A stretch of 64,000 bases of DNA from Hydractinia symbiolongicarpus (Eukaryota; Cnidaria; Hydrozoa; Anthoathecata; Hydractiniidae). The stretch spans positions 30,481,501 to 30,545,500 of the forward strand of contig NC_079881.1 of the NCBI RefSeq assembly GCF_029227915.1, read 5' to 3'. Both the position numbers and the translations under genes were made by a program. This document shows positions 1 to 12,459 of the stretch, piece after piece; position 1 is the stretch's first letter, and every line of letters starts with the position of its first letter. Below the pieces are notes generated by a model that searched no databases, was not told the DNA's origin, and was given only the letters and a program-made list of their open reading frames with translations.

Positions 1-1491
1 AAGTACCCAGGGAGTAAACCCATTTCCGGAACGATTTTTAAATTATTTTTTCACCACTAAAACGCATGGGACTTGTAGTCTCCAAACTTGTTTTCATTTT
101 TGATGAGACGCTAAATAAAAGAAGTTTAATCGCTGGCAAACGAAAACCCACCATTTCCCGTAAATCCCGGGCATGGCCCGTATAGTCAAAAGTATACAAA
201 GAAAGTACCCAGGGAGTAAACTCATTTCCGGAACGATTTTTTAAATTATTTTTTCACCACTAAAACGCATGAGACTTGTAGTCTTCAAACTTGTTTTCAT
301 TTTTGATGAGACGCTGAATAACAGAAGTTTAATCGCCGGCAAAGGAAAACCTGCGATTTCCCGTAAATCCCGGACTCGGCCTGTAAAGTCAAAAGTATAC
401 AAAAAAAGTACCCAGGGTGTAAACTCATTTCCCAAACGATTTTTTAAATTATTATTTCACCACTAAAACGCATGAGACTTGTAGTTTTCAAAAATGTTTT
501 CATTTTTGATGAGACGCTGAATAAAAGAAGTTTAATCGCCGGCAAACGAAAATCTGCGATTTCCTGTAAATCCGGGACTCGGCCCCTATAGTCAAAAGTA
601 TACAAAGAAAGTACCCAGGGAGTAAACTCATTTCCCGAACGATTTTTTAAATTATTTTTTCACCACTAAAACGCATGAGACTTGTAGTTTTCAAAAATGT
701 TTTCATTTTTGATGAGACGCTAAATAAAAGAAGTTTAATCGCTGGCAAACGAAAACCCGCAATTTCTAGTAAATCCCGGGCTTTGCCCGTATAGTCAAAA
801 GTATACAAAGAAAGTACCCAGGGAGTAAACCCATTTCCGGAACGATTTTTAAATTATTTTTTCACCACTAAAACGCATGGGACTTGTAGTCTCCAAACTT
901 GTTTTCATTTTTGATGAGACGCTAAATAAAAGAAGTTTAATCGCTGGCAAACGAAAACCCACCATTTCCCGTAAATCCCGGGCATGGCCCGTATAGTCAA
1001 AAGTATACAAAGAAAGTACCCAGGGAGTAAACTCATTTCCGGAACGATTTTTTAAATTATTTTTTCACCACTAAAACGCATGAGACTTGTAGTCTTCAAA
1101 CTTGTTTTCATTTTTGATGAGACGCTGAATAACAGAAGTTTAATCGCCGGCAAAGGAAAACCTGCGATTTCCCGTAAATCCCGGACTCGGCCTGTAAAGT
1201 CAAAAGTATACAAAAAAAGTACCCAGGGTGTAAACTCATTTCCCAAACGATTTTTTAAATTATTATTTCACCACTAAAACGCATGAGACTTGTAGTTTTC
1301 AAAAATGTTTTCATTTTTGATGAGACGCTGAATAAAAGAAGTTTAATCGCCGGCAAACGAAAATCTGCGATTTCCTGTAAATCCGGGACTCGGCCCCTAT
1401 AGTCAAAAGTATACAAAGAAAGTACCCAGGGAGTAAACTCATTTCCCGAACGATTTTTTAAATTATTTTTTCACCACTAAAACGCATGAGA
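1..1491. repeat. Satellite A higher-order repeat, 811-bp (4-monomer) offset
   Basis: Bases 1 to about 680 recur at 812 to about 1491, nearly identically, including the rare five-T (202-bp) monomer and the CATGGGACTTGTAGTCTCC variant. The same variant string returns at about 3653-4340, offset 3652 bp from the first copy, with a few differences such as TGAATAA for TAAATAA. The 811-bp offset is four monomers minus the single missing T. Confidence 0.85.
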
Positions 1492-2603
1492 CTTATAGTT
1501 TTCAAAAATGTTTTCATTTTTGATGAGACGCTGAATAAAAGAAGTTTAATCGCCGGCAAAGAAAAACCTGCGATTTCCCGTAAATCCCGGACCCGGCCTG
1601 TAAAGTCAAAAGTATGCAAAAAAATTACCCAGGGAGTAAACTCATTTCCCGAACGATTTTTCAAATTATTATTTCACCACTAAAGCCCATGAGACTTGTA
1701 GTTTTTAAAAATGTTTTCATTTTTGATGAGACGCTGAATAAAAAAAGTTTAATCGCCGGCCAACGAAAACCCGCCATTTCCCGTAAACCCCGGACTCGGC
1801 CCGTATAGTCAAAAGTATTCAAAGAAAGTACCCAGGAAGTAAACTCATTTCCGGAACGATTTTTTAAATTATTTTTTCACCACTAAAACGCATGAGACTT
1901 GTAGTTTTCAAAAATGTTTTCATTTTTGATGAGACGCTGAATAAAAGAAGTTTAATCGCCGGCAAACGAAAACCTGCGATTTCCCGAAAATCCCGGACTT
2001 GGCCTGTAAAGTCAAAAGTATACAAAAAAAGTACCCAGGGAGTAAACTCATTTCCCGAACGATTTTTCAAATTATTATTTCACCACTAAAACCCATGAGA
2101 CTTGTAGTTTTTAAAAATGTTTTCATTTTTGATGAGACACTGAATAAAAGAAGTTTAATCACCGGCAAACGATAACCCGCGACTTCCCGTAACTCCCGGA
2201 CTCGGCCCGTATAGTCAAAAGTATACGAAGAAAGTACCCAGGGAGTAAACTCATTTCCCGAACGATTTTTTAAATTATTTCTTCACCACTAAAACGCATA
2301 AGACTTGTAGTTTTCAAAAATGTTTTCATTTTTGATGAGACGCTAAATAAAAGAAGTTTAATCGCTGGCAAACGAAAACCCGCGATTTCTAATAAATCCC
2401 GGGCTTTGCCCGTATAGTCAAAAGTATACAAAGAAAGTACCCAGGGAGTAAATCCATTTCCGGAACGATTTTTTAAATTATTTTTTCACCACTAAAACGC
2501 ATGGGACTTGTAGTCTCCAAACTTGTTTTCATTTTTGATGAGACGCTGAATAAAAGAAGTTTAATCGCCGGCAAACGAAAACCCGCCATTTCCCGTAAAT
2601 CCC

Positions 2604-2614
2604 GGGCTTGGCCC
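2604..2614. other. Short GGGC/GCCC dyad in a satellite A subtype (representative)
   Basis: GGGC-TTG-GCCC forms a 4-bp perfect inverted repeat with a 3-nt loop. It overlaps the palindrome CCCGGG at 2601-2606. The dyad is present only in the subtype reading CCCGGGCTTGGCCCG (or CTTTGCCCG). Most other monomers read CCCGGACTCGGCC and lack it. It is useful as a subtype marker, and no function is implied. Confidence 0.5.
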
Positions 2615-3889
2615 GTATAGTCAAAAGTATACAAAGAAAGTACCCAGGGAGTAAACTCGTTTCCGGAACGATTTTTTAAATTATTTTTTCACCACTAAAA
2701 CGCATGAGACTTGTAGTTTTCAAAAATGTTTTCATTTTTGATGAGACGCTGAATAAAAGAAGTTTAATCGCCGGCAAACGAAAACCTGCGATTTCCCGAA
2801 AATCCCGGACTTGGCCTGTAAAGTCAAAAGTATACAAAAAAAGTACCTAGGGAGTAAACTCATTTCCCGAACGATTTTTCAAATTATTATTTCACCACTA
2901 AAACGCATGAGACGTGTAGTTTTCAAAAATGTTTTCATTTTTGATGAGACGCTGAATAGAAGAAGTTTAATCGCCGGCAAACGAAAATCTGCGATTTCCT
3001 GTAAATCCGGGACTCGGCCCGTATAGTCAAAAGTATACAAAGAAAGTACCCAGGGAGTAAACTCATTTCCCGAACGATTTTTTAAATTATTATTTCACCA
3101 CTAAAACGCATGAGACTTGTAGTTTTCAAAAATGTTTTCATTTTTGATGAGACGCTGAATAAAAGAAGTTTAATCGCCGGCAAAGAAAAACCTGCGATTT
3201 CCCGTAAATCCCGGACCCGGCCTGTAAAGTCAAAAGTATGCAAAAAAATTACCCAGGGAGTAAACTCATTTCCCGAACGATTTTTCAAATTATTATTTCA
3301 CCACTAAAGCCCATGAGACTTGTAGTTTTCAAAAATGTTTTCATTTTTGATGAGACGCTGAATAAAAGAAGTTTAATCGCCGGCAAACGAAAATCTGCGA
3401 TTTCCCGAAAATCCCGGACTTGGCCTGTAAAGTCAAAAGTATACAAAAAAAGTACCCAGGGAGTAAACTCATTTCCCGAACGATTTTTTAAATTATTTCT
3501 TCACCACTAAAACGCATAAGACTTGTAGTTTTCAAAAATGTTTTCATTTTTGATGAGACGCTAAATAAAAGAAGTTTAATCGCTGGCAAACGAAAACCCG
3601 CGATTTCTAGTAAATCCCGGACTTTGCCCGTATAGTCAAAAGTATACAAAGAAAGTACCCAGGGAGTAAACCCATTTCCGGAACGATTTTTAAATTATTT
3701 TTTCACCACTAAAACGCATGGGACTTGTAGTCTCCAAACTTGTTTTCATTTTTGATGAGACGCTGAATAAAAGAAGTTTAATCGCTGGCAAACGAAAACC
3801 CACCATTTCCCGTAAATCCCGGGCATGGCCCGTATAGTCAAAAGTATACAAAGAAAGTACCCAGGGAGTAAACTCATTTCCGGAACGAT

Positions 3890-6800
3890 TTTTTAAATTA
3901 TTTTTTCACCACTAAAACGCATGAGACTTGTAGTCTTCAAACTTGTTTTCATTTTTGATGAGACGCTGAATAACAGAAGTTTAATCGCCGGCAAAGGAAA
4001 ACCTGCGATTTCCCGTAAATCCCGGACTCGGCCTGTAAAGTCAAAAGTATACAAAAAAAGTACCCAGGGTGTAAACTCATTTCCCAAACGATTTTTTAAA
4101 TTATTATTTCACCACTAAAACGCATGAGACTTGTAGTTTTCAAAAATGTTTTCATTTTTGATGAGACGCTGAATAAAAGAAGTTTAATCGCCGGCAAACG
4201 AAAATCTGCGATTTCCTGTAAATCCGGGACTCGGCCCGTATAGTCAAAAGTATACAAAGAAAGTACCCAGGGAGTAAACTCATTTCCCGAACGATTTTTT
4301 GAATTATTTTTTCACCACTAAAACGCATGAGACTTGTAGTTTTCAAACTTGTTTTCATTTTTGATGAGACGCTGAATAACAGAAGTTTAATCGCCGGCAA
4401 AGGAAAACCTGCGATTTCCCGTAAATCCCGGACTCGGTCTGTAAAGTCAAAAGTATACAAAAAAAGTACCCAGGGTGTAAACTCATTTCCCAAACGATTT
4501 TTTAAATTATTATTTCACCACTAAAACGCATGAGACGTGTAGTTTTCAAAAATGTTTTCATTTTTGATGAGACGCTGAATAAAAGAAGTTTAATCGCCGG
4601 CAAACGAAAATCTGCGATTTCCTGTAAATCCGGGACTCGGCCCGTATAGTCAAAAGTATACAAAGAAAGTACCCAGGGAGTAAACTCATTTCCCGAACGA
4701 TTTTTTAAATTATTATTTCACCACTAAAACGCATGAGACTTGTAGTTTTCAAAAATGTTTTTATTTTTGATGAGACGCTGAATAAAAGAAGTTTAATCGC
4801 CGGCAAAGAAAAACCTGCGATTTCCCGTAAATCCCGGACCCGGCCTGTAAAGTCAAAAGTATGCAAAAAAATTACCCAGGGAGTAAACTCATTTCCCGAA
4901 CGATTTTTCAAATTATTATTTCACCACTAAAGCCCATGAGACTTGTAGTTTTTAAAAATGTTTTCATTTTTGATGAGACGCTGAATAAAAAAAGTTTAAT
5001 CGCCGGCCAACGAAAACCCGCCATTTCCCGTAAACCGCGGACTCGGCCCGTATAGTCAAAAGTATTCAAAGAAAGTACCCAGGAAGTAAACTCATTTCCG
5101 GAACGATTTTTTAAATTATTTTTTCACCACTAAAACGCATGAGACTTGTAGTTTTCAAAAATGTTTTCATTTTTGATGAGACGCTGAATAAAAGAAGTTT
5201 AATCGCCGGCAAACGAAAACCTGCGATTTCCCGAAAATCCCGGACTTGGCCTGTAAAGTCAAAAGTATACAAAAATAGTACCCAGGGAGTAAACTCATTT
5301 CCCGAACGATTTTTCAAATTATTATTTCACCACTAAAACCCATGAGACTTGTAGTTTTTAAAAATGTTTTCATTTTTGATGAGACGCTAAATAAAAGAAG
5401 TTTAATCGCTGGCAAACGAAAACCCGCGATTTCTAGTAAATCCCGGACTTTGCCCGTATAGTCAAAAGTATACAAAGAAAGTACCCAGGGAGTAAACCCA
5501 TTTCCGGAACGATTTTTAAATTATTTTTTCACCACTAAAACGCATGGGACTTGTAGTCTCCAAACTTGTTTTCATTTTTGATGAGACGCTGAATAAAAGA
5601 AGTTTAATCGCTGGCAAACGAAAACCCGCGACTTCCCGTAACTCCCGGACTCGGCCCGTATAGTCAAAAGTATACAAAGAAAGTACCCAGGGAGTAAACT
5701 CATTTCCCGAACGATTTTTTAAATTATTTTTTCACCACTAAAACGCATGAGACTTGTAGTTTTCAAACTTGTTTTCATTTTTGATGAGACGCTGAATAAC
5801 AGAAGTTTAATCGCCGGCAAAGGAAAACCTGCGATTTCCCGTAAATCCCGGACTCGGCCTGTAAAGTCAAAAGTATACAAAAAAAGTACCCAGGGTGTAA
5901 ACTCATTTCCCAAACGATTTTTTAAATTATTATTTCACCACTAAAACGCATGAGACTTGTAGTTTTCAAAAATGTTTTCATTTTTGATGAGACGCTGAAT
6001 AAAAGAAGTTTAATCGCCGGCAAACGAAAATCTGCGATTTCCTGTAAATCCGGGACTCGGCCCGTATAGTCAAAAGTATACAAAGAAAGTACCCAGGGAG
6101 TAAACTCATTTCCCGAACGATTTTTTGAATTATTTTTTCACCACTAAAACGCATGAGACTTGTAGTTTTCAAACTTGTTTTCATTTTTGATGAGACGCTG
6201 AATAACAGAAGTTTAATCGCCGGCAAAGGAAAACCTGCGATTTCCCGTAAATCCCGGACTCGGTCTGTAAAGTCAAAATTATACAAAAAAAGTACCCAGG
6301 GTGTAAACTCATTTCCCAAACGATTTTTTAAATTATTATTTCACCACTAAAACGCATGAGACGTGTAGTTTTCAAAAATGTTTTCATTTTTGATGAGACG
6401 CTGAATAAAAGAAGTTTAATCGCCGGCAAACGAAAATCTGCGATTTCCTGTAAATCCGGGACTCGGCCCGTATAGTCAAAAGTATACAAAGAAAGTACCC
6501 AGGGAGTAAACTCATTTCCCGAACGATTTTTTAAATTATTATTTCACCACTAAAACGCATGAGACTTGTAGTTTTCAAAAATGTTTTTATTTTTGATGAG
6601 ACGCTGAATAAAAGAAGTTTAATCGCCGGCAAAGAAAAACCTGCGATTTCCCGTAAATCCCGGACCCGGCCTGTAAAGTCAAAAGTATGCAAAAAAATTA
6701 CCCAGGGAGTAAACTCATTTCCCGAACGATTTTTCAAATTATTATTTCACCACTAAAGCCCATGAGACTTGTAGTTTTTAAAAATGTTTTCATTTTTGAT

Positions 6801-7214
6801 GAGACGCTGAATAAAAAAAGTTTAATCGCCGGCCAACGAAAACCCGCCATTTCCCGTAAACCGCGGACTCGGCCCGTATAGTCAAAAGTATTCAAAGAAA
6901 GTACCCAGGAAGTAAACTCATTTCCGGAACGATTTTTTAAATTATTTTTTCACCACTAAAACGCATGAGACTTGTAGTTTTCAAAAATGTTTTCATTTTT
7001 GATGAGACGCTGAATAAAAGAAGTTTAATCGCCGGCAAACGAAAACCTGCGATTTCCCGAAAATCCCGGACTTGGCCTGTAAAGTCAAAAGTATACAAAA
7101 ATAGTACCCAGGGAGTAAACTCATTTCCCGAACGATTTTTCAAATTATTATTTCACCACTAAAACCCATGAGACTTGTAGTTTTTAAAAATGTTTTCATT
7201 TTTGATGAGACGCT
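3890..7214. repeat. Satellite A higher-order repeat, 1826-bp (9-monomer) offset
   Basis: About 3890-5388 matches about 5716-7214 at a constant 1826-bp offset. Diagnostic variants shared by both copies include TTTTTTGAATTATT (near 4297 and 6123), the ATTACCCAGGG monomer (4872, 6698) and the TAAACCGCGGACTC monomer (5032, 6858). The copies diverge near 5388/7214, where one reads CGCTAAATAAAAG and the other CGCTGAATAAAAG. The offset is nine monomers minus one base. Confidence 0.85.
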
Positions 7215-7781
7215 GAATAAAAGAAGTTTAATCACCGGCAAACGAAAACCCGCGACTTCCCGTAACTCCCGGACTCGGCCCGTATAGTCAAAAGTATACA
7301 AAGAAAGTACCCAGGGAGTAAACTCATTTCCCGAACGATTTTTTAAATTATTTTTTCACCACTAAAACGCATGAGACTTGTAGTTTTCAAACTTGTTTTC
7401 ATTTTTGATGAGACGCTGAATAACAGAAGTTTAATCGCCGGCAAAGGAAAACCTGCGATTTCCCGTAAATCCCGGACTTGGCCTGTAAAGTCAAAAGTAT
7501 ACAAAAAAAGTACCCAGGGAGTAAACTCATTTCCCGAACGATTTTTCAAATTACTATTTCACCACTAAAACCCATGAGACTTGTAGTTTTTAAAAATGTT
7601 TTCATTTTTGATGAGACGCTGAATAAAAGAAGTTTAATCACCGGCAAACGAAAACCCGCGACTTCCCGTAACTCCCGGACTCGGCCCGTATAGTCAAAAG
7701 TATACGAAGAAAGTACCCAGGGAGTAAACTCATTTCCCGAACGATTTTTTAAATTATTTCTTCACCACTAAAACGCATAAG

Positions 7782-10700
7782 ACTTGTAGTTTTCAAAAAT
7801 GTTTTCATTTTTGATGAGACGCTAAATAAAAGAAGTTTAATCGCTGGCAAACGAAAACCCGCGATTTCTAGTAAATCCCGGGCTTTGCCCGTATAGTCAA
7901 AAGTATACAAAGAAAGTACCCAGGGAGTAAACCCATTTCCGGAACGATTTTTTAAATTATTTTTTCACCACTAAAACGCATGGGACTTGTAGTCTCCAAA
8001 CTTGTTTTCATTTTTGATGAGACGCTGAATAAAAGAAGTTTAATCGCTGGCAAACGAAAACCCGCCATTTCCCGTAAATCCCGGGCTTGGCCCGTATAGT
8101 CAAAAGTATACAAAGAAAGTACCCAGGGAGTAAACTCGTTTCCGGAACGATTTTTTAAATTATTTTTTCACCACTAAAACGCATGAGACTTGTAGTCTTC
8201 AAACTTGTTTTCATTTTTGATGAGACGCTGAATAACAGAAGTTTAATCGCCGGCAAAGGAAAACCTGCGATTTCCCGTAAATCCCGGACTCGGCCTGTAA
8301 AGTCAAAAGTATACAAAAAAAGTACCCAGGGTGTAAACTCATTTCCCAAACGATTTTTTAAATTATTATTTCACCACTAAAACGCATGAGACTTGTAGTT
8401 TCTAAAAATGTTTTTATTTTTGATGAGACGCTGAATAAAAGAAGTTTAATCGCCGGCAAACGAAAACCCGCCATTTCCCGTAAACCCCGGACTCGGCTCG
8501 TATAGTCAAAAGTATACAAAGAAAGTACCCAGGGAGTAAACTCATTTCCCGAACGATTTTTTAAATTAATTTTTCACCACTAAAACCCATGAGACTTGTA
8601 GTTTTTAAAAATGTTTTCATTTTTGATGAGACACTGAATAAAAGAAGTTTAATCACCGGCAAACGAAAACCCGCGACTTCCCGTAACTCCCGGACTCGGC
8701 CCGTATAGTCAAAAGTATACGAAAAAAGTACCCAGGGAGTAAACTCATTTCCCGAACGATTTTTTAAATTATTTCTTCACCACTAAAACGCATAAGACTT
8801 GTAGTTTTCAAAAATGTTTTCATTTTTGATGAGACGCTAAATAAAAGAAGTTTAATCGCTGGCAAACGAAAACCCGCGATTTCTAGTAAATCCCGGGCTT
8901 TGCCCGTATAGTCAAAAGTATACAAAGAAAGTACCCAGGGAGTAAACCCATTTCCGGAACAATTTTTTAAATTATTTTTTCACCACTAAAACGCATGGGA
9001 CTTGTAGTCTCCAAACTTGTTTTCATTTTTGATGAGACGCTGAATAAAAGAAGTTTAATCGCTGGCAAACGAAAACCCGCCATTTCCCGTAAATCCCGGG
9101 CTTGGCCCGTATAGTCAAAAGTATACAAAGAAAGTACCCAGGGAGTAAACTCATTTCCGGAACGATTTTTTAAATTATTTTTTCACCACTAAAACGCATG
9201 AGACTTGTAGTCTTCAAACTTGTTTTCATTTTTGATGAGACGCTGAATAACAGAAGTTTAATCGCCGGCAAAGGAAAACCTGCGATTTCCCGTAAATCCC
9301 GGACTCGGCCTGTAAAGTCAAAAGTATACAAAAAAAGTACCCAGGGTGTAAACTCATTTCCCAAACGATTTTTTAAATTATTATTTCACCACTAAAACGC
9401 ATGAGACTTGTAGTTTTCAAAAATGTTTTCATTTTTGATGAGACGCTGAATAAAAGAAGTTTAATCGCCGGCAAACGAAAACCTGCGATTTCCTGTAAAT
9501 CCGGGACTCGGCCTGTATAGTCAAAAGTATACAAAGAAAGTACCCAGGGTGTAAACTCATTTCCCGAACGATTTTTTAAATTATTTCTTCACCACTAAAA
9601 CGCATAAGACTTGTAGTTTTTAAAAATGTTTTCTTTTTTGATGAGACGCTGAATAAAAGAAGTTTAATCACCGGCAAACGAAAACCCGCGACTTCCCGTA
9701 ACTCCCGGACTCGGCCCCTATAATCAAAAGTATACGAAGAAAGTACCCAGGGAGTAAACTCATTTCCCGAACGATTTTTTAAATTATTTCTTCACCACTA
9801 AAACGCATAAGACTTGTAGTTTTCAAAAATGTTTTCATTTTTGATGAGACGCTAAATAAAAGAAGTTTAATCGCTGGCAAACAAAAACCCGCGATTTCCC
9901 GTAAATCCCGGGCTTGGCCCGTATAGTCAAAAGTATACAAAGAAAGTACCCAGGGAGTAAACTCATTTCCGGAACGATTTTTTAAATTATTTTTTCACCA
10001 CTAAAACGCATGAGACTTGTAGTCTTCAAACTTGTTTTCATTTTTGATGAGACGCTGAATAAAAGAAGTTTAATCGCCGGCAAAGGAAAACCTGCGATTT
10101 CCCGCAAATCCCGGACTCGGCCTGTAAAGTCAAAAGTATACAAAGAAAGTACCCAGGGTGTAAACTCATTTCCCGAACGATTTTTTAAATTATTATTTCA
10201 CCACTAAAACGCATGAGACTTGTAGTTTTCAAAAATGTTTTCATTTTTGATGAGACGCTGAATAAAAGAAGTTTAATCGCCGGCAAACGAAAACCTGCGA
10301 TTTCCCGTAAATCCCGGACTCGACCCGTATAGTCAAAAGTATACAAAGAAAGTACCTAGGGTGTAAACTCATTTCCCGAACGATTTTTTAAATTATTTTT
10401 TCACCACTAAAACGCATGAGACTTGTAGTTTTCAAAAATGTTTTCATTTTTGATGAGACGCTGAATAAAAGAAGTTTAATCGCCGGCATACAAAAACCTG
10501 CGATTTCCCGTAAATCCCGGACTCGGCCTGTAAAGTCAAAAGTATACAAAGAAAGTACCCAGGGTGTAAACTCATTTCCCAAACGATTTTTTAAATTATT
10601 ATTTCACCACTAAAACGCATGAGACTTGTAGTTTTCAAAAATGTTTTCATTTTTGATGAGACGCTAAATAAAAGAAGTTTAATCGCTGGCAAACGAAAAC

Positions 10701-12459
10701 CCGCGATTTCTAGTAAATCCCGGGCTTTGCCCGTATAGTCAAAAGTATACAAAGAAAGTACCCAGGGAGTAAACCCATTTCCGGAACGATTTTTTAAATT
10801 ATTTTTTCACCACTAAAACGCATGGGACTTGTAGTCTCCAAACTTGTTTTCATTTTTGATGAGACGCTGAATAAAAGAAGTTTAATCGCTGGCAAACGAA
10901 AACCCGCCATTTCCCGTAAATCCCGGGCTTGGCCCGTATAGTCAAAAGTATACAAAGAAAGTACCCAGGGAGTAAACTCGTTTCCGGAACGATTTTTTAA
11001 ATTATTTTTTCACCACTAAAATGCATGAGACTTGTAGTCTTCAAACTTGTTTTCATTTTTGATGAGACGCTGAATAACAGAAGTTTAATCGCCGGCAAAG
11101 GAAAACCTGCGATTTCCCGTAAATCCCGGACTCGGCCTGTAAAGTCAAAAGTATACAAAAAAAGTACCCAGGGTGTAAACTCATTTCCCAAACGATTTTT
11201 TAAATTATTATTTCACCACTAAAACGCATGAGACTTGTAGTTTCTAAAAATGTTTTTATTTTTGATGAGACGCTGAATAAAAGAAGTTTAATCGCCGGCA
11301 AACGAAAACCCGCCATTTCCCGTAAACCCCGGACTCGGCTCGTATAGTCAAAAGTATACAAAGAAAGTACCCAGGGAGTAAACTCATTTCCCGAACGATT
11401 TTTTAAATTAATTTTTCACCACTAAAACCCATGAGACTTGTAGTTTTTAAAAATGTTTTCATTTTTGATGAGACACTGAATAAAAGAAGTTTAATCACCG
11501 GCAAACGAAAACCCGCGACTTCCCGTAACTCCCGGACTCGGCCCGTATAGTCAAAAGTATACGAAGAAAGTACCCAGGGAGTAAACTCATTTCCCGAACG
11601 ATTTTTTAAATTTTTTCTTCACCACTAAAACGCATAAGACTTGTAGTTTTCAAAAATGTTTTCATTTTTGATGAGACGCTAAATAAAAGAAGTTTAATCG
11701 CTGGCAAACGAAAACCCGCGATTTCTAGTAAATCCCGGGCTTTGCCCGTATAGTCAAAAGTATACAAAGAAAGTACCCAGGGAGTAAACCCATTTCCGGA
11801 ACAATTTTTTAAATTATTTTTTCACCACTAAAACGCATGGGACTTGTAGTCTCCAAACTTGTTTTCATTTTTGATGAGACGCTGAATAAAAGAAGTTTAA
11901 TCGCTGGCAAACGAAAACCCGCCATTTCCCGTAAATCCCGGGCTTGTCCCGTATAGTCAAAAGTATACAAAGAAAGTACCCAGGGAGTAAACTCATTTCC
12001 GGAACGATTTTTTAAATTATTTTTTCACCACTAAAACGCATGAGACTTGTAGTCTTCAAACTTGTTTTCATTTTTGATGAGACGCTGAATAACAGAAGTT
12101 TAATCGCCGGCAAAGGAAAACCTGCGATTTCCCGTAAATCCCGGACTCGGCCTGTAAAGTCAAAAGTATACAAAAAAAGTACCCAGGGTGTAAACTCATT
12201 TCCCAAACGATTTTTTAAATTATTATTTCACCACTAAAACGCATGAGACTTGTAGTTTTCAAAAATGATTTCATTTTTGATGAGACGCTGAATAAAAGAA
12301 GTTTAATCGCCGGCAAACGAAAACCTGCGATTTCCTGTAAATCCGGGACTCGGCCCGTATAGTCAAAAGTATACAAAGAAAGTACCCAGGGTGTAAACTC
12401 ATTTCCCGAACGATTTTTTAAATTATTTCTTCACCACTAAAACGCATAAGACTTGTAGT
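7782..12459. repeat. Satellite A higher-order repeat, 2842-bp (14-monomer) offset
   Basis: About 7782-9617 recurs at about 10624-12459, offset exactly 2842 bp, which is 14 x 203. Shared markers are the TCTAGTAAATCCCGGGC monomer, the TTAATTTTTCACC monomer (8568, 11410) and the TAACAGAAG monomers. A few substitutions separate the copies, for example ATGCATGAG for ACGCATGAG near 11022. The sequence between the copies is ordinary satellite A of other subtypes. Confidence 0.85.
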